Shown here one piece after another: positions 1 to 13,050 of a stretch of 64,000 nucleotides of DNA (positions within the stretch are counted from its first letter, which is position 1; every line of letters begins with the position of its first letter). Below the pieces are notes generated by a model. That model saw only the letters and a list, made by a program, of their open reading frames with translations. It was not told the DNA's origin and did no database searches. Location of the stretch: NCBI GenBank assembly GCA_035222895.1, contig JAVYIG010006552.1:1-64000 (forward strand). Reading direction: 5' to 3'. This DNA is from Strongylocentrotus droebachiensis. Lineage: Eukaryota; Echinodermata; Echinoidea; Camarodonta; Strongylocentrotidae. A program made the position numbers and the translations under genes.

Positions 1-3000
1 TAGGACGGGACAAAGTGCAAGGGGGAACCCTTGCATTCTGCGTCGTCCTAGACATGTCATGAAATGATCTCTTTTCATCTTTATAATAGTGTATGATCTC
101 TGTCTATACAAACTATGTAATCGCAGCTCATTCCATGAGATGTCTGGGACGGGACAAAGTGCAAGGGGGGGACCCTTGCATTCTGCGTCGTCCTAGACAT
201 GTCATGAAATGATCTCTTTTCATCTCTATAATAGTGTATGATCTCTGTCTATCCAAACTATGTAATCGCAGCTCATTCCATGAGATGTCTAGGACGGGAC
301 AAAGTGCAAGGGGGAACCCTTGCATTCTGCGTCGTCCTAGACATGTCATGAAATGATCTCTTTTCATCTCTATAATAGCGTATGATCTCTGTCTATCCAA
401 ACTATGTAATCGAAGCTCATTCCATGAGATGTCTAGGACGGGACAAAGTGCAAGGGGGGAACCCTTGCATTCTGCGTCGTCCTAAACATGTCATGAAATG
501 ATCTCTTTTCATCTCTATAATAGTGTATGATCTCTGTCTATCCAAACTATATAATCGCAGCTCATTCCATGAGATGTCTAGGACGGGACAAAGTACAAGG
601 GGGAACCCTTGCATTCTGCGTCGTCCGAGACATGTCATGAAATGATCTCTTTTCATCTCTATAATAGTGTATGATCTCTGTCTATCCAAACTATGTAATC
701 GCAGCTCATTCCATGAGATGTCTAGGACGGGACAAAGTGTAAGGGGGAACCCTTGCATTCTGCGTCGTCCTAGGCATGTCATGAAATGATCTCTTTTCAT
801 CTCTATAATAGTGTATGATCTCTGTCTATCCAAACTATGTAATCGCAGCTCGTTCCATGAGATGTCTAGGACGGACAAAGTGCAAGGGGGAACCCTTGCA
901 TTCTGCGTCGTCCTAGACATGTCATGAAATGATCTCTTTTCATCTCTATAATAGTGTATGATCTCTGTCTATCCAAACTATGTAATGGCAGCTCATTCCA
1001 TGAGATGTCTAGGACGGGAAAAAGTGCAAGGGGGAACCCTTGCATTCTGCGTCGTCCTATACATGTCATGAAATGATCTTTTTCATCTCTATAATAGTGT
1101 ATGATCTCTGTCTATCCAAACTATGTAATCGCAGCTCATTCCATGAGATGTCTAGGACGGGACAAAGTGCAAGGGGGAACCCTTGCATTCTGCGTCGTCC
1201 TAGACATGTCATGAAATGATCTCTTTTCATCTCTATAATAGTGTATGATCTCTGTCTATCCAAACTATGTAATCGCAGCTCATTCCATGAGATGTCTAGG
1301 ACGGGACAAAGTGCAAGGGGGAACCCTTGCATTCTTCGTCGTCCTAGACATGTCATGAAATGATCTCTTTTCATCTCTATAATAGTGTATGATCTATGTC
1401 TATCCAAACTATGTAATCGCAGCTCATTCCATGAGATGTCTAGGACGGGACAAAGTGCAAGGGGGAACCCTTGCATTCTGCGTCGTCCTAGACATGTCAT
1501 GAAATGATCTCTTTTCATCTCTATAATAGTGTATGATCTCTGTCTATCCAAACTATGTAATCGCAGCTCATTCCATGAGATGTCTAGGACGGGACAAAGT
1601 GCAAGGGGGAACCCTTGCATTCTTCGTCGTCCTAGACATGTCATGAAATGATCTCTTTTCATCTCTATAATAGTGTATGATCTATGTCTATCCAAACTAT
1701 GTAATCGCAGCTCATTCCATGAGATGTCTAGGACGGGACAAAGTGCAAGGGGGAACCCTTGCATTCTGCGTCGTCCTAGACATGTCATGAAATGATCTCT
1801 TTTCATCTCTATAATAGTGTATGATCTCTGTCTATCCAAACTATATAATCGCAGCTCATTCCATGAGATGTCTAGGACGGGACAAAGTGCAAGGGGGAAC
1901 CCTTGCATTCTGCGTCGTCCTAGACATGTCATGAAATGATCTCTTTTCATCTTTATAATAGTGTATGATCTCTGTCTATACAAACTATGTAATCGCAGCT
2001 CATTCCATGAGATGTCTAGGACGGGACAAAGTGCAAGGGGAACCCTTGCATTCTGCGTCGTCCTAGACATGTCATGAAATGATCTCTTTTCATCTCTATA
2101 ATAGTGTATGATCTCTGTCTATCCAAACTATGTAATCGCAGCTCATTCCATGAGATGTCTAGGACGGGACAAAGTGCAAGGGGGAACCCTTGCATTCTGC
2201 GTCGTCCTAGAAATGTCATGAAATGATCTCTTTTCATCTCTATAATAGTGTATGATCTCTGTCTATCCAAACTATGTAATCGAAGCTCATTCCATGAGAT
2301 GTCTAGGACGGGACAAAGTGCAAGGGGGGAACCCTTGCATTCTGCGTCGTCCTAAACATGTCATGAAATGATCTCTTTTCATCTCTATAATAGTGTATGA
2401 TCTCTGTCTATCCAAACTATATAATCGCAGCTCATTCCATGAGATGTCTAGGACGGGACAAAGTACAAGGGGGAACCCTTGCATTCTGCGTCGTCCGAGA
2501 CATGTCATGAAATGATCTCTTTTCATCTCTATAATAGTGTATGATCTCTGTCTATCCAAACTATGTAATCGCAGCTCATTCCATGAGATGTCTAGGACGG
2601 GACAAAGTGCAAGGGGGAACCCTTGCATTCTGCGTCGTCCTAGACATGTCATGAAATGATCTCTTTTCATCTCTATAATAGTGTATGATCTATGTCTATC
2701 CAAACTATATAATCGCAGCTCATTCCATGAGATGTCTAGGACGGGACAAAGTGCAAGGGGGAACCCTTGCATTCTGCGTCGTCCTAGACATGTCATGAAA
2801 TGATCTCTTTTCATCTCTATAATAGTGTATGATCTCTGTCTATCCAAACTATGTAATCGCAGCTCATTCCATGAGATGTCTAGGACGGGACAAAGTGCAA
2901 GGGGGAACCCTTGCATTCTGCGTCGTCCAAGACATGTCATGAAATGATCTCTTTTCATCTCTATAATAGTGTATGATCTATGTCTATCCAAACTATGTAA

Positions 3001-6000
3001 TCGCAGCTCATTCCATGAGATGTCTAGGACGGGACAAAGTGCAAGGGGGAACCCTTGCATTCTGCGTCGTCCTAGACATGTCATGAAATGATCTCTTTTC
3101 ATCTCTATAATAGTGTATGATCTCTGTCTATCCAAACTATATAATCGCAGCTCATTCCATGAGATGTCTAGGACGGGACAAAGTGCAAGGGGGAACCCTT
3201 GCATTCTGCGTCGTCCTAGACATGTCATGAAATGATCTCTTTTCATCTTTATAATAGTGTATGATCTCTGTCTATACAAACTATGTAATCGCAGCTCATT
3301 CCATGAGATGTCTAGGACGGGACAAAGTGCAAGGGGGGACCCTTGCATTCTGCGTCGTCCTAGACATGTCATGAAATGATCTCTTTTCATCTCTATAATA
3401 GTGTATGATCTCTGTCTATCCAAACTATGTAATCGCAGCTCATTCCATGAGATGTCTAGGACGGGACAAAGTGCAAGGGGGAACCCTTGCATTCTGCGTC
3501 GTCCTAGAAATGTCATGAAATGATCTCTTTTCATCTCTATAATAGTGTATGATCTCTGTCTATCCAAACTATGTAATCGAAGCTCATTCCATGAGATGTC
3601 TAGGACGGGACAAAGTGCAAGGGGGGAACCCTTGCATTCTGCGTCGTCCTAAACATGTCATGAAATGATCTCTTTTCATCTCTATAATAGTGTATGATCT
3701 CTGTCTATCCAAACTATATAATCGCAGCTCATTCCATGAGATGTCTAGGACGGGACAAAGTACAAGGGGGAACCCTTGCATTCTGCGTCGTCCTAGACAT
3801 GTCATGAAATGATCTCTTTTCATCTTTATAATAGTGTATGATCTCTGTCTATACAAACTATGTAATCGCAGCTCATTCCATGAGATGTCTAGGACGGGAC
3901 AAAGTGCAAGGGGGGACCCTTGCATTCTGCGTCGTCCTAGACATGTCATGAAATGATCTCTTTTCATCTCTATAATAGTGTATGATCTCTGTCTATACAA
4001 ACTATGTAATCGCAGCTCATTCCATGAGATGTCTAGGACGGGACAAAGTGCAAGGGGGAACCCTTGCATTCTTCGTCGTCCTAGACATGTCATGAAATGA
4101 TCTCTTTTCATCTCTATAATAGTGTATGATCTATGTCTATCCAAACTATGTAATCGCAGCTCATTCCATGAGATGTCTAGGACGGGACAAAGTGCAAGGG
4201 GGAACCCTTGCATTCTGCGTCGTCCTAGACATGTCATGAAATGATCTCTTTTCATCTCTATAATAGTGTATGATCTCTGTCTATCCAAACTATGTAATCG
4301 CAGCTCATTCCATGAGATGTCTAGGACGGGACAAAGTGCAAGGGGGAACCCTTGCATTCTTCGTCGTCCTAGACATGTCATGAAATGATCTCTTTTCATC
4401 TCTATAATAGTGTATGATCTATGTCTATCCAAACTATGTAATCGCAGCTCATTCCATGAGATGTCTAGGACGGGACAAAGTGCAAGGGGGAACCCTTGCA
4501 TTCTGCGTCGTCCTAGACATGTCATGAAATGATCTCTTTTCATCTCTATAATAGTGTATGATCTCTGTCTATCCAAACTATATAATCGCAGCTCATTCCA
4601 TGAGATGTCTAGGACGGGACAAAGTGCAAGGGGGAACCCTTGCATTCTGCGTCGTCCTAGACATGTCATGAAATGATCTCTTTTCATCTTTATAATAGTG
4701 TATGATCTCTGTCTATACAAACTATGTAATCGCAGCTCATTCCATGAGATGTCTAGGACGGGACAAAGTGCAAGGGGAACCCTTGCATTCTGCGTCGTCC
4801 TAGACATGTCATGAAATGATCTCTTTTCATCTCTATAATAGTGTATGATCTCTGTCTATCCAAACTATGTAATCGCAGCTCATTCCATGAGATGTCTAGG
4901 ACGGGACAAAGTGCAAGGGGGAACCCTTGCATTCTGCGTCGTCCTAGAAATGTCATGAAATGATCTCTTTTCATCTCTATAATAGTGTATGATCTCTGTC
5001 TATCCAAACTATGTAATCGAAGCTCATTCCATGAGATGTCTAGGACGGGACAAAGTGCAAGGGGGGAACCCTTGCATTCTGCGTCGTCCTAAACATGTCA
5101 TGAAATGATCTCTTTTCATCTCTATAATAGTGTATGATCTCTGTCTATCCAAACTATATAATCGCAGCTCATTCCATGAGATGTCTAGGACGGGACAAAG
5201 TACAAGGGGGAACCCTTGCATTCTGCGTCGTCCGAGACATGTCATGAAATGATCTCTTTTCATCTCTATAATAGTGTATGATCTCTGTCTATCCAAACTA
5301 TGTAATCGCAGCTCATTCCATGAGATGTCTAGGACGGGACAAAGTGCAAGGGGGAACCCTTGCATTCTGCGTCGTCCTAGACATGTCATGAAATGATCTC
5401 TTTTCATCTCTATAATAGTGTATGATCTATGTCTATCCAAACTATATAATCGCAGCTCATTCCATGAGATGTCTAGGACGGGACAAAGTGCAAGGGGGAA
5501 CCCTTGCATTCTGCGTCGTCCTAGACATGTCATGAAATGATCTCTTTTCATCTCTATAATAGTGTATGATCTCTGTCTATCCAAACTATGTAATCGCAGC
5601 TCATTCCATGAGATGTCTAGGACGGGACAAAGTGCAAGGGGGAACCCTTGCATTCTGCGTCGTCCAAGACATGTCATGAAATGATCTCTTTTCATCTCTA
5701 TAATAGTGTATGATCTATGTCTATCCAAACTATGTAATCGCAGCTCATTCCATGAGATGTCTAGGACGGGACAAAGTGCAAGGGGGAACCCTTGCATTCT
5801 GCGTCGTCCAAGACATGTCATGAAATGATCTCTTTTCATCTCTATAATAGTGTATGATCTCTGTCTATCCAAACTATATAATCGCAGCTCATTCCATGAG
5901 ATGTCTAGGACGGGACAAAGTGCAAGGGGGAACCCTTGCATTCTGCGTCGTCCTAGACATGTCATGAAATGATCTCTTTTCATCTTTATAATAGTGTATG

Positions 6001-7713
6001 ATCTCTGTCTATACAAACTATGTAATCGCAGCTCATTCCATGAGATGTCTAGGACGGGACAAAGTGCAAGGGGGGACCCTTGCATTCTGCGTCGTCCTAG
6101 ACATGTCATGAAATGATCTCTTTTCATCTCTATAATAGTGTATGATCTCTGTCTATCCAAACTATGTAATCGCAGCTCATTCCATGAGATGTCTAGGACG
6201 GGACAAAGTGCAAGGGGGAACCCTTGCATTCTGCGTCGTCCTAGAAATGTCATGAAATGATCTCTTTTCATCTCTATAATAGTGTATGATCTCTGTCTAT
6301 CCAAACTATGTAATCGAAGCTCATTCCATGAGATGTCTAGGACGGGACAAAGTGCAAGGGGGGAACCCTTGCATTCTGCGTCGTCCTAAACATGTCATGA
6401 AATGATCTCTTTTCATCTCTATAATAGTGTATGATCTCTGTCTATCCAAACTATATAATCGCAGCTCATTCCATGAGATGTCTAGGACGGGACAAAGTAC
6501 AAGGGGGAACCCTTGCATTCTGCGTCGTCCTAGACATGTCATGAAATGATCTCTTTTCATCTTTATAATAGTGTATGATCTCTGTCTATACAAACTATGT
6601 AATCGCAGCTCATTCCATGAGATGTCTAGGACGGGACAAAGTGCAAGGGGGGACCCTTGCATTCTGCGTCGTCCTAGACATGTCATGAAATGATCTCTTT
6701 TCATCTCTATAATAGTGTATGATCTCTGTCTATACAAACTATGTAATCGCAGCTCATTCCATGAGATGTCTAGGACGGGACAAAGTGCAAGGGGGAACCC
6801 TTGCATTCTGCGTCGTCCTAGAAATGTCATGAAATGATCTCTTTTCATCTCTATAATAGTGTAAGATCTCTGTCTATCCAAACTATGTAATCGAAGCTCA
6901 TTCCATGAGATGTCTAGGACGGGACAAAGTGCAAGGGGGGAACCCTTGCATTCTGCGTCGTCCTAAACATGTCATGAAATGATCTCTTTTCATCTCTATA
7001 ATAGTGTATGATCTCTGTCTATCCAAACTATATAATCGCAGCTCATTCCATGAGATGTCTAGGACGGGACAAAGTACAAGGGGGAACCCTTGCATTCTGC
7101 GTCGTCCGAGACATGTCATGAAATGATCTCTTTTCATCTCTATAATAGTGTATGATCTCTGTCTATCCAAACTATGTAATCGCAGCTCATTCCATGAGAT
7201 GTCTAGGACGGGACAAAGTGCAAGGGGGAACCCTTGCATTCTGCGTCGTCCAAGACATGTCATGAAATGATCTCTTTTCATCTCTATAATAGTGTATGAT
7301 CTCTGTCTATCCAAACTATGTAATCGCAGCTCATTCCATGAGATGTCTAGGACGGGACAAAGTGCAAGGGGGAACCCTTGCATTCTGCGTCGTCCTAGAC
7401 ATGCCATGAAATGATCTCTTTTCATCTCTATAATAGTGTATGATCTATGTCTATCCAAACTATGTAATCGCAGCTCATTCCATGAGATGTCTAGGACGGG
7501 ACAAAGTGCAAGGGGGAACCCTTGCATTCTGCGTCGTCCTAGACATGTCATGAAATGATCTCTTTTCATCTCTATAATAGTGTATGATTTCTGTCTATCC
7601 AAACTATGTAATTGCAGCTCATTCCATGAGATGTCTAGGACGGGACAAAGTGCAAGGGGGATCCCTTGCATTCTGCGTCGTCCTAGACATGTCATGAAAT
7701 GATCTCTTTTCAT
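1..7713. repeat. 144-bp satellite array with internal hairpin (about 53 copies)
   Basis: The phrase GATGTCTAGGACGGGACAAA recurs every 144 bp (for example at 139, 284 and 428), with 1-bp changes caused mostly by a G run of 4 to 7 bases. Each unit holds a nested inverted repeat. An outer pair, ATGTCTAGGACG and CGTCCTAGACAT, encloses an inner pair, TGCAAGGG and CCCTTGCA, with a 4-base GGAA loop and two 8-base internal loops, so each unit could fold as one long hairpin. The array runs off the left edge and ends abruptly inside a unit at about 7713, where family B sequence begins. The minus strand reads open for long stretches because 144 is divisible by 3 and one frame has no stop. I regard this as a by-product, not a gene. 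Confidence 0.97.
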
Positions 7714-7716
7714 CTC

Positions 7717-10700
7717 TTAAAAAACACTATCATGTAGATTCATTACGTGAACGAAATTCACCTTCTATAGTCATAACACGCAAATTATGAAATTTCTGAC
7801 ATGAGGCCTTTAATCAAAATTTTCACTCTGATGACGTCATCAAAATGAAAAAAAGTTAGTATTGAACTTGTAGAGAATTATCTTAGCTACAACATATTGA
7901 AATTTTGAAGAAAATCAATCAATATATACAGAGATACAATCAATTTTCCATAAATATGCTGACGTCATAATATGCAATTTCGTATTTTGAGTTCCAAGGC
8001 CATTATGATGATGTCACGATACGCTTAATGGCCAAATGAGACCTGGGGGGTGTTTCACAAAGATTCTAAGTTGAATATGCTGACGTCATAATATGCAAAT
8101 TCGTATTTTGAGTTTCATGGCCATTAAGATGATGTCACGATACACTTCATGGCCAAATGAGACATGAAATCATATTTCTGACATATACTCTTTTCAAATA
8201 TTGAAACAGAATTGGGGTCCAGGTGCATCCCAAAGAGCTATAATGGATTGTGTATAGGCATTTTTTTGTCCATGTATGTTATGTATTACAAGAGCTCGCG
8301 CGCACTGACATTTATCTTTAATTTATGCTCGTCTTGTTAATAATGGTCATAAAGAGATAAACATGGTATCAAATTCCTTGAAAAAATATGAGAAATATCA
8401 TGAAAGAAAAAAAAATGGCGATTCTATGTTTTGTAGTGGTGTTACGCGCGAAAACGCGCGCGCATGCTCGTACGCGCGATTTTTTATAAAATGCTTAATA
8501 TGACCTGAAACGTATGCAAAATAAATTTGAGACGATTTTGAGCATTTAAAAATTTTGCGCGCGCACTGACGCGCGGACGTACGCGCACGCGCGCGTTTTT
8601 TCACCTGAAATTAACCGGACTGATATTAACCTTAATCATGATAAATATGAATGAAAAATACCTTTTGGTTATGAAGATATGATCATGAGAAGATTTTCAG
8701 AAAATTTCACAAAATGGCGCCTAGATGATGTCATCAGTCAAGGTCAAGGTTGAAAACCTTACCGTGTCTTGTCCATATGCCTATACATATGTGTGCCAAA
8801 TATCAAAGCATTTGATTGAACCATTTCAATGTTATCTTGCTAACAAAAAAGTGGCAAGAATTAAGAAAAACTAGACATAATACTTGTTTGGAACAAGTAT
8901 AGGTGGGCTGGTCAACTTAAATTTGAAAACAAAATAGAGCAAAATTAAGCGAGATACTGCTTGAAAATTCTTAAAAAACACTATCATGTAGATTCATTAC
9001 GTGAACGAAATTCACCTTCTATAGTCATAACACGCAAATTATGAAATTTCTGACATGAGGCCTTCAATCAAAATTTTCACTCTGATGACGTCATCAAAAT
9101 GAAAAAGGGTTTTTATTGAACTTGTAGAGAATTATCTTAGCTACAACATATTGAAATTTTGAAGAAAATCAATCAATATATACAGAGATACAATCAATTT
9201 TCCATAAAGATGCTGACGTCATAATATGCAAATTCGTAATTTGAGTTCCAAGGCCATTAAGATGATGTCACGATACACTTCATGGCCAAATGAGACATGA
9301 AATCATATTTCTGACATATACTCTTTTCAAATATTAAAACAGAATTGGGGTCTAGGTGCATCCCAAAGAGCTATAATGGATTGTGTATAGTTATTTTTTT
9401 GCCCATGTATGTTATGTATTACAAGAGCTCGCGCGCACTGACATTTATCTTTAATTTACGCTCATCTTGTTAATAATGGTCATAAAGAGATAAACATGGT
9501 ATCAAATTCCTTGAAAAAATATGAGAAATATCATGAAAGAAAAAAAAATTGCGATTCTATGTTTTGTAGTGGTGTTACGCGCGAAAACGCGCGCGCATGC
9601 TCGTACGCGCGATTTTTTATAAAATGCTTAATATGACCTGAAACGTATGCAAAATAAATTTGAGACGATTTTGAGCATTTAAAAATTTTGCGCGCGCACT
9701 GACGCGCGGACGTACGCGCACGCGCGCGTTTTTTGACCTGAAATTAACCGGACTGATATTAACCTTAATCATGATAAATATGAATGAAAAATACCTTTTG
9801 GTTATGAAGATATGATCATGAGATGATTTTCAGAAAATTTCACAAAATGGCGCCTAGATGACGTCATCAGTCAAGGTCAAGGTTGAAAACCTTACCGTGT
9901 CTTGTCCATATGCCTATACATATGTGTGTCAAATATCAAAGCATTTGATTGAACCATTTCAAAGTTATCGTGCTAACAAAAAAGTGGCAAGAATTAAGAA
10001 AAATAAATAAATAATAAATAATAAATAAATAAACTAGACATATAATACTTGTTTGGAACAAGTATAGGTGGGCTGGTCAACTAAAATTTGAGACAAAAAT
10101 GAGCAAAAATAAGCGACATACTGCTTACAAATTCTTAAAAGACAATATCATGTAGATTCATAACGTGAACTAAATTCACCTTCTATAGGCATAACACGCA
10201 AATTATGAAGTTTTTGACATGAGGCCTTTAATCAAAATTTTCACTATGATGACGTCATCAAAATGAAAAATGATTATTACTGCGCTTGTAGAGAATTGTC
10301 TTAGCTACAACATATCGAAATTTTGAAGAAAATTGATCAATATTTACAGAGATACAATAAATTTTACATAAATATGCTGACGTCATAATATGCAAATTCG
10401 TATTTTGAGTTCCAAGGCCATTGTGATGATGTCACGATACACTTAATGGCCAAATGAGACATGGAATCATATTTCCGACTCATATTCTATCTTAATATGA
10501 AAAAAAATTGAGGATCCCGGTGCATTCCAAAGAGCTATAACGGATTTTGTATAGGCATGTTTTTGCCCATATATGCTATGTATTAAAAGACCTCGCGCGC
10601 ACTGACACTTATCTTGAATTTACGCTCATCTTGTTAATAATGGTCATAAAGAGATAAACATGGAATCAAATTCCTTGAAAAAATATGAAAAATATCATGA

Positions 10701-11455
10701 AAGAAAAAAAAATGGCGATTCTATGTTTTTTAATGGTGTAACGCGCGAAAACGCGCGCGCATGCTCGTACGCGCGATTTTTTATAAAATGCTTAAAATGA
10801 CCTGAAACGTATGGAAAAAAAATTTGAGACGATTTTGAGCATTTAAAAATTTTGCGCGCGCATTGACGCGCGGACGTACGCGCACGTGCGCGTTTTTTTA
10901 CCTGAAATTGACCGGACTGATATTAACCTTAATCATGATAAATATGAATGAAAAATACCTTTTGGTTATGAAGATATGATCATGAGATGATTTTCAGAAA
11001 ATTTCACAAAATGGCGCCTAGATGACGTCATCAGTCAAGGTCAAGGTTGAAAACCTTACCGTGTCTTGTCCATATGCCTATACATATGTGTGTAAAATAT
11101 CAAAGCATTTGATTGAACTATTTCAAAGTTATCTTGCTAACAAAAAAGTGGCAAGAATTAAGAAAAATAAATAAATAATAAATAATAAATAAATAAATAA
11201 AGGCAATTTTAACAAAAATATAAGGTGGTCTGTATTAGATACAGCCCACCTGATAAAGGCAATTTTAACAAAAATATAAGGTGGTCTGTATTAGATACAG
11301 CCCACCTGATAAATAATAACTAGACATATAATACTTGTTTGGAACAAGTATAGGTGGGCTGGTCAACTAAAATTTGAGAGAAAATAGAGCAAAAAATAAG
11401 CGAGATACTGCTAGAAAAAAACAATGTCATGAAGATTCATGATATTTGTCATACC
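7717..11455 (+). repeat. Family B tandem repeats, left cluster (3 units plus a fragment)
   Basis: Units are taken to start at CTAGACATATAATACTTG: a 5'-truncated unit at 7717-8870, full units at 8871-10033 and 10034-11319, and a fragment at 11320-11455. Each unit carries, in order, a boundary hairpin (stem ATACTTGTT, loop TGG), the CRE-like palindrome TGACGTCA three times or nearly so, an octamer-like ATGCAAAT eleven bases after the second one, two blocks of alternating CG (for example around 8445-8480 and 8555-8595), and TCAAGGTCAAGG near the end. The first unit has an internal duplication at about 7960-8160 with a GGGGGGTGTTTCACAAAG segment between the copies. No protein-coding capacity is evident. 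Strand is assigned by convention. Confidence 0.9.
11189..11313 (+). repeat. Hairpin minisatellite, 2 copies
   Basis: Two copies of a 57-bp core beginning AGGCAATTTTAACAAAAATA lie at the end of a family B unit after an AAATAAAT-rich stretch. Each copy contains an imperfect hairpin: GGTGG pairs with CCACC and CTGTAT pairs with ATACAG. The same cassette occurs five times at 39680-40023 and three times at 45123-45324, so copy number varies between family B units. Confidence 0.9.
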
Positions 11456-12130
11456 TATCAACGTGTGTGTGTGTGTGGAAAATAATGGTGGTGTAAAAAT
11501 ATAAAAGTACATTCGGCGTACCATACTCCCTTAACCTTTGACATTAGAGCAGCTTGGTTTGTTTGAGTCACAGAACTCTTAAATACGTATTTAAGAGTTC
11601 TGTGGTTTGAGTTCGTTGAGCTTGCTGCGCTTACGCTTTTGCATGCTGCATGCGACGTCACCGGCACCTCGTCGCGCACATGCAGTGCAGGCCTTGATTC
11701 AATACACGAAATTACAGACAAGTTCTCGATCGAATGCTGACAAGATTTTCGAGTTGGAGCCTTTCTTCGACCTTTTGTGGATTGTTCTCGTGTTCTCAAT
11801 TGATGCCCGTTATCCTGCCGACAGTTTAGTGGAAACTGATACTGATAGTGATATTTGGTAAGTTCTAATTTTGTAACAATTATCGTATTTATTTTGGTGA
11901 GTTTATATTTTGTAACAATTATTTTAATGGAAAGCGCCACTGCCCAAAGCCAAGTATTGAAGTAAGGTGTTCGATGTTGGTGTGTGTGGAGCTGCGCATG
12001 TAGACTGGCATGTATAAAGTCTACATGTTGTATGGAGTATGACTATGAGTATGACTGAGTTCTATAAAACGTAGACTAGATTATATCAATGAAGGTCTAC
12101 GGTGTTGTCGGGCTAACTTGGCTCAAAGAC
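11456..12130. other. Spacer with a donor-like site; no supported gene
   Basis: This begins with a GT run (11461-11476) and holds a 36-bp perfect palindrome. A 72-codon ATG-initiated open segment starts at 11643 and reads into a strong splice-donor-like GGTAAGT at 11857. A second GGTGAGT follows about 37 bp later inside an imperfect duplication sharing TTTTGTAACAATTAT. It could be a first exon, but its phase would create a stop if joined directly to the candidate exon at 16719. No protein family is recognised. Confidence 0.3.
11569..11604. repeat. 36-bp perfect palindrome
   Basis: The left half CACAGAACTCTTAAATAC is followed immediately by its exact reverse complement, with no spacer, centred on TACGTA. 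GTTTGAGT occurs just before it and again just after it. Confidence 0.95.
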
Positions 12131-12139
12131 ATCTCGTCT

Positions 12140-13050
12140 TAGACCGAAAGCTTCAGTCTCTATAATCGTCGGTTGTTCCACTGAGACTACGTCTGGCTCC
12201 ACTAGACCTCGGTTATACAGACTGAACGACTGCCTATACCACCACACGTTGAAGATATCACGGCTAGATTTTAGCCGTTAGGCCCCTCCCACAAACATGA
12301 CAAACTTGCCACGGCCGTATTGTTATGCCCCCAAAATCCCCCAAAATGCCATTTTACCTTGTGCATGTCCAATTTTAAATTAGGCCTAGGCTATAATACA
12401 TCGGTTCCACTTACTAACTTGCTTGAAATAATCCGTTTAATGGTCCCTTTTAAGGAAATTATGGGTCAAAATCGACATCCATGTTGAAAATCTTGCAAGC
12501 CGTGTTAAACTCTCGCTGCCGTCAATCTCATCCCTTCTAGTCTACGCCGAAGGCAAAATGATTATGAAGGAAAAACTGTGCGCCATCTACACGTTCGTAA
12601 TGGCGTTATCACAGTTTTTCCTTCATAATCATTTTGCCTTCGGCGTAGACTAGAAGGGATGAGATTGACGGCAGCGAGAGTTTAACACGGCTTGCAAGAT
12701 TTTCAACATGGATGTCGATTTTGACCCATAATTTCCTTAAAAGGGACCATTAAACGGATTATTTCAAGCAAGTTAGTAAGTGGAACCGATGTATTATAGC
12801 CTAGGCCTAATTTAAAATTGGACATGCACGAGGTAAAATGACATTTTGGGGGATTTTGGGGGCATAACAATACGGCCGTGGCAAGTTTGTCATGTTTGTG
12901 GGAGGGGCCTAACGGCTAAAATCTAGCCGTGATATCTTCAACGTGTGGTGGTATAGGCAGTCGTTCAGTCTGTATAACCGAGGTCTAGTGGAGCCAGACG
13001 TAGTCTCAGTGGAACAACCGACGATTATAGAGACTGAAGCTTTCGGTCTA
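12140..13050. mobile_element. 911-bp foldback element with 441-bp terminal inverted repeats and 9-bp target duplication
   Basis: Positions 12140-12580 and 12610-13050 are near-perfect reverse complements, beginning TAGACCGAAAGCTTCAG and ending CTGAAGCTTTCGGTCTA, around a 29-bp spacer. Only a few mismatches are visible, for example in the ACCTTGTGC / GCACGAGGT segment. The element is bounded by an exact 9-bp direct repeat, ATCTCGTCT, at 12131-12139 and 13051-13059. It has no coding capacity, so it is non-autonomous. Nine-base duplications with long inverted repeats are known for Mutator-like and Foldback elements; which superfamily this belongs to is inference. The high arm identity suggests recent insertion or arm homogenisation. 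Confidence 0.92.

Noticed and set aside
128..7713. Long open frames on the minus strand (up to 426 codons) encoding a 48-residue repeat
   Set aside because: They follow from a 144-bp satellite (48 codons) with no stop in one frame. They start and stop at G-run length changes, many lack a natural context, and the array has satellite higher-order structure.
1..7713. CRISPR-like regular repeats
   Set aside because: There are no unique spacers between repeats; units are continuous tandem copies, and the sequence is animal-like with no cas genes.
8398..8604. 68-codon minus-strand frame repeated identically at 35738-35944
   Set aside because: It lies across the alternating CG tracts of family B, is broken in most other units, and its identity reflects recent copying of the repeat, not protein selection.
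11607..11861. 84-codon segment as first exon joined to 16719
   Set aside because: It starts with TTG rather than ATG in that frame, and joining its donor phase directly to 16719 gives a TGA stop.
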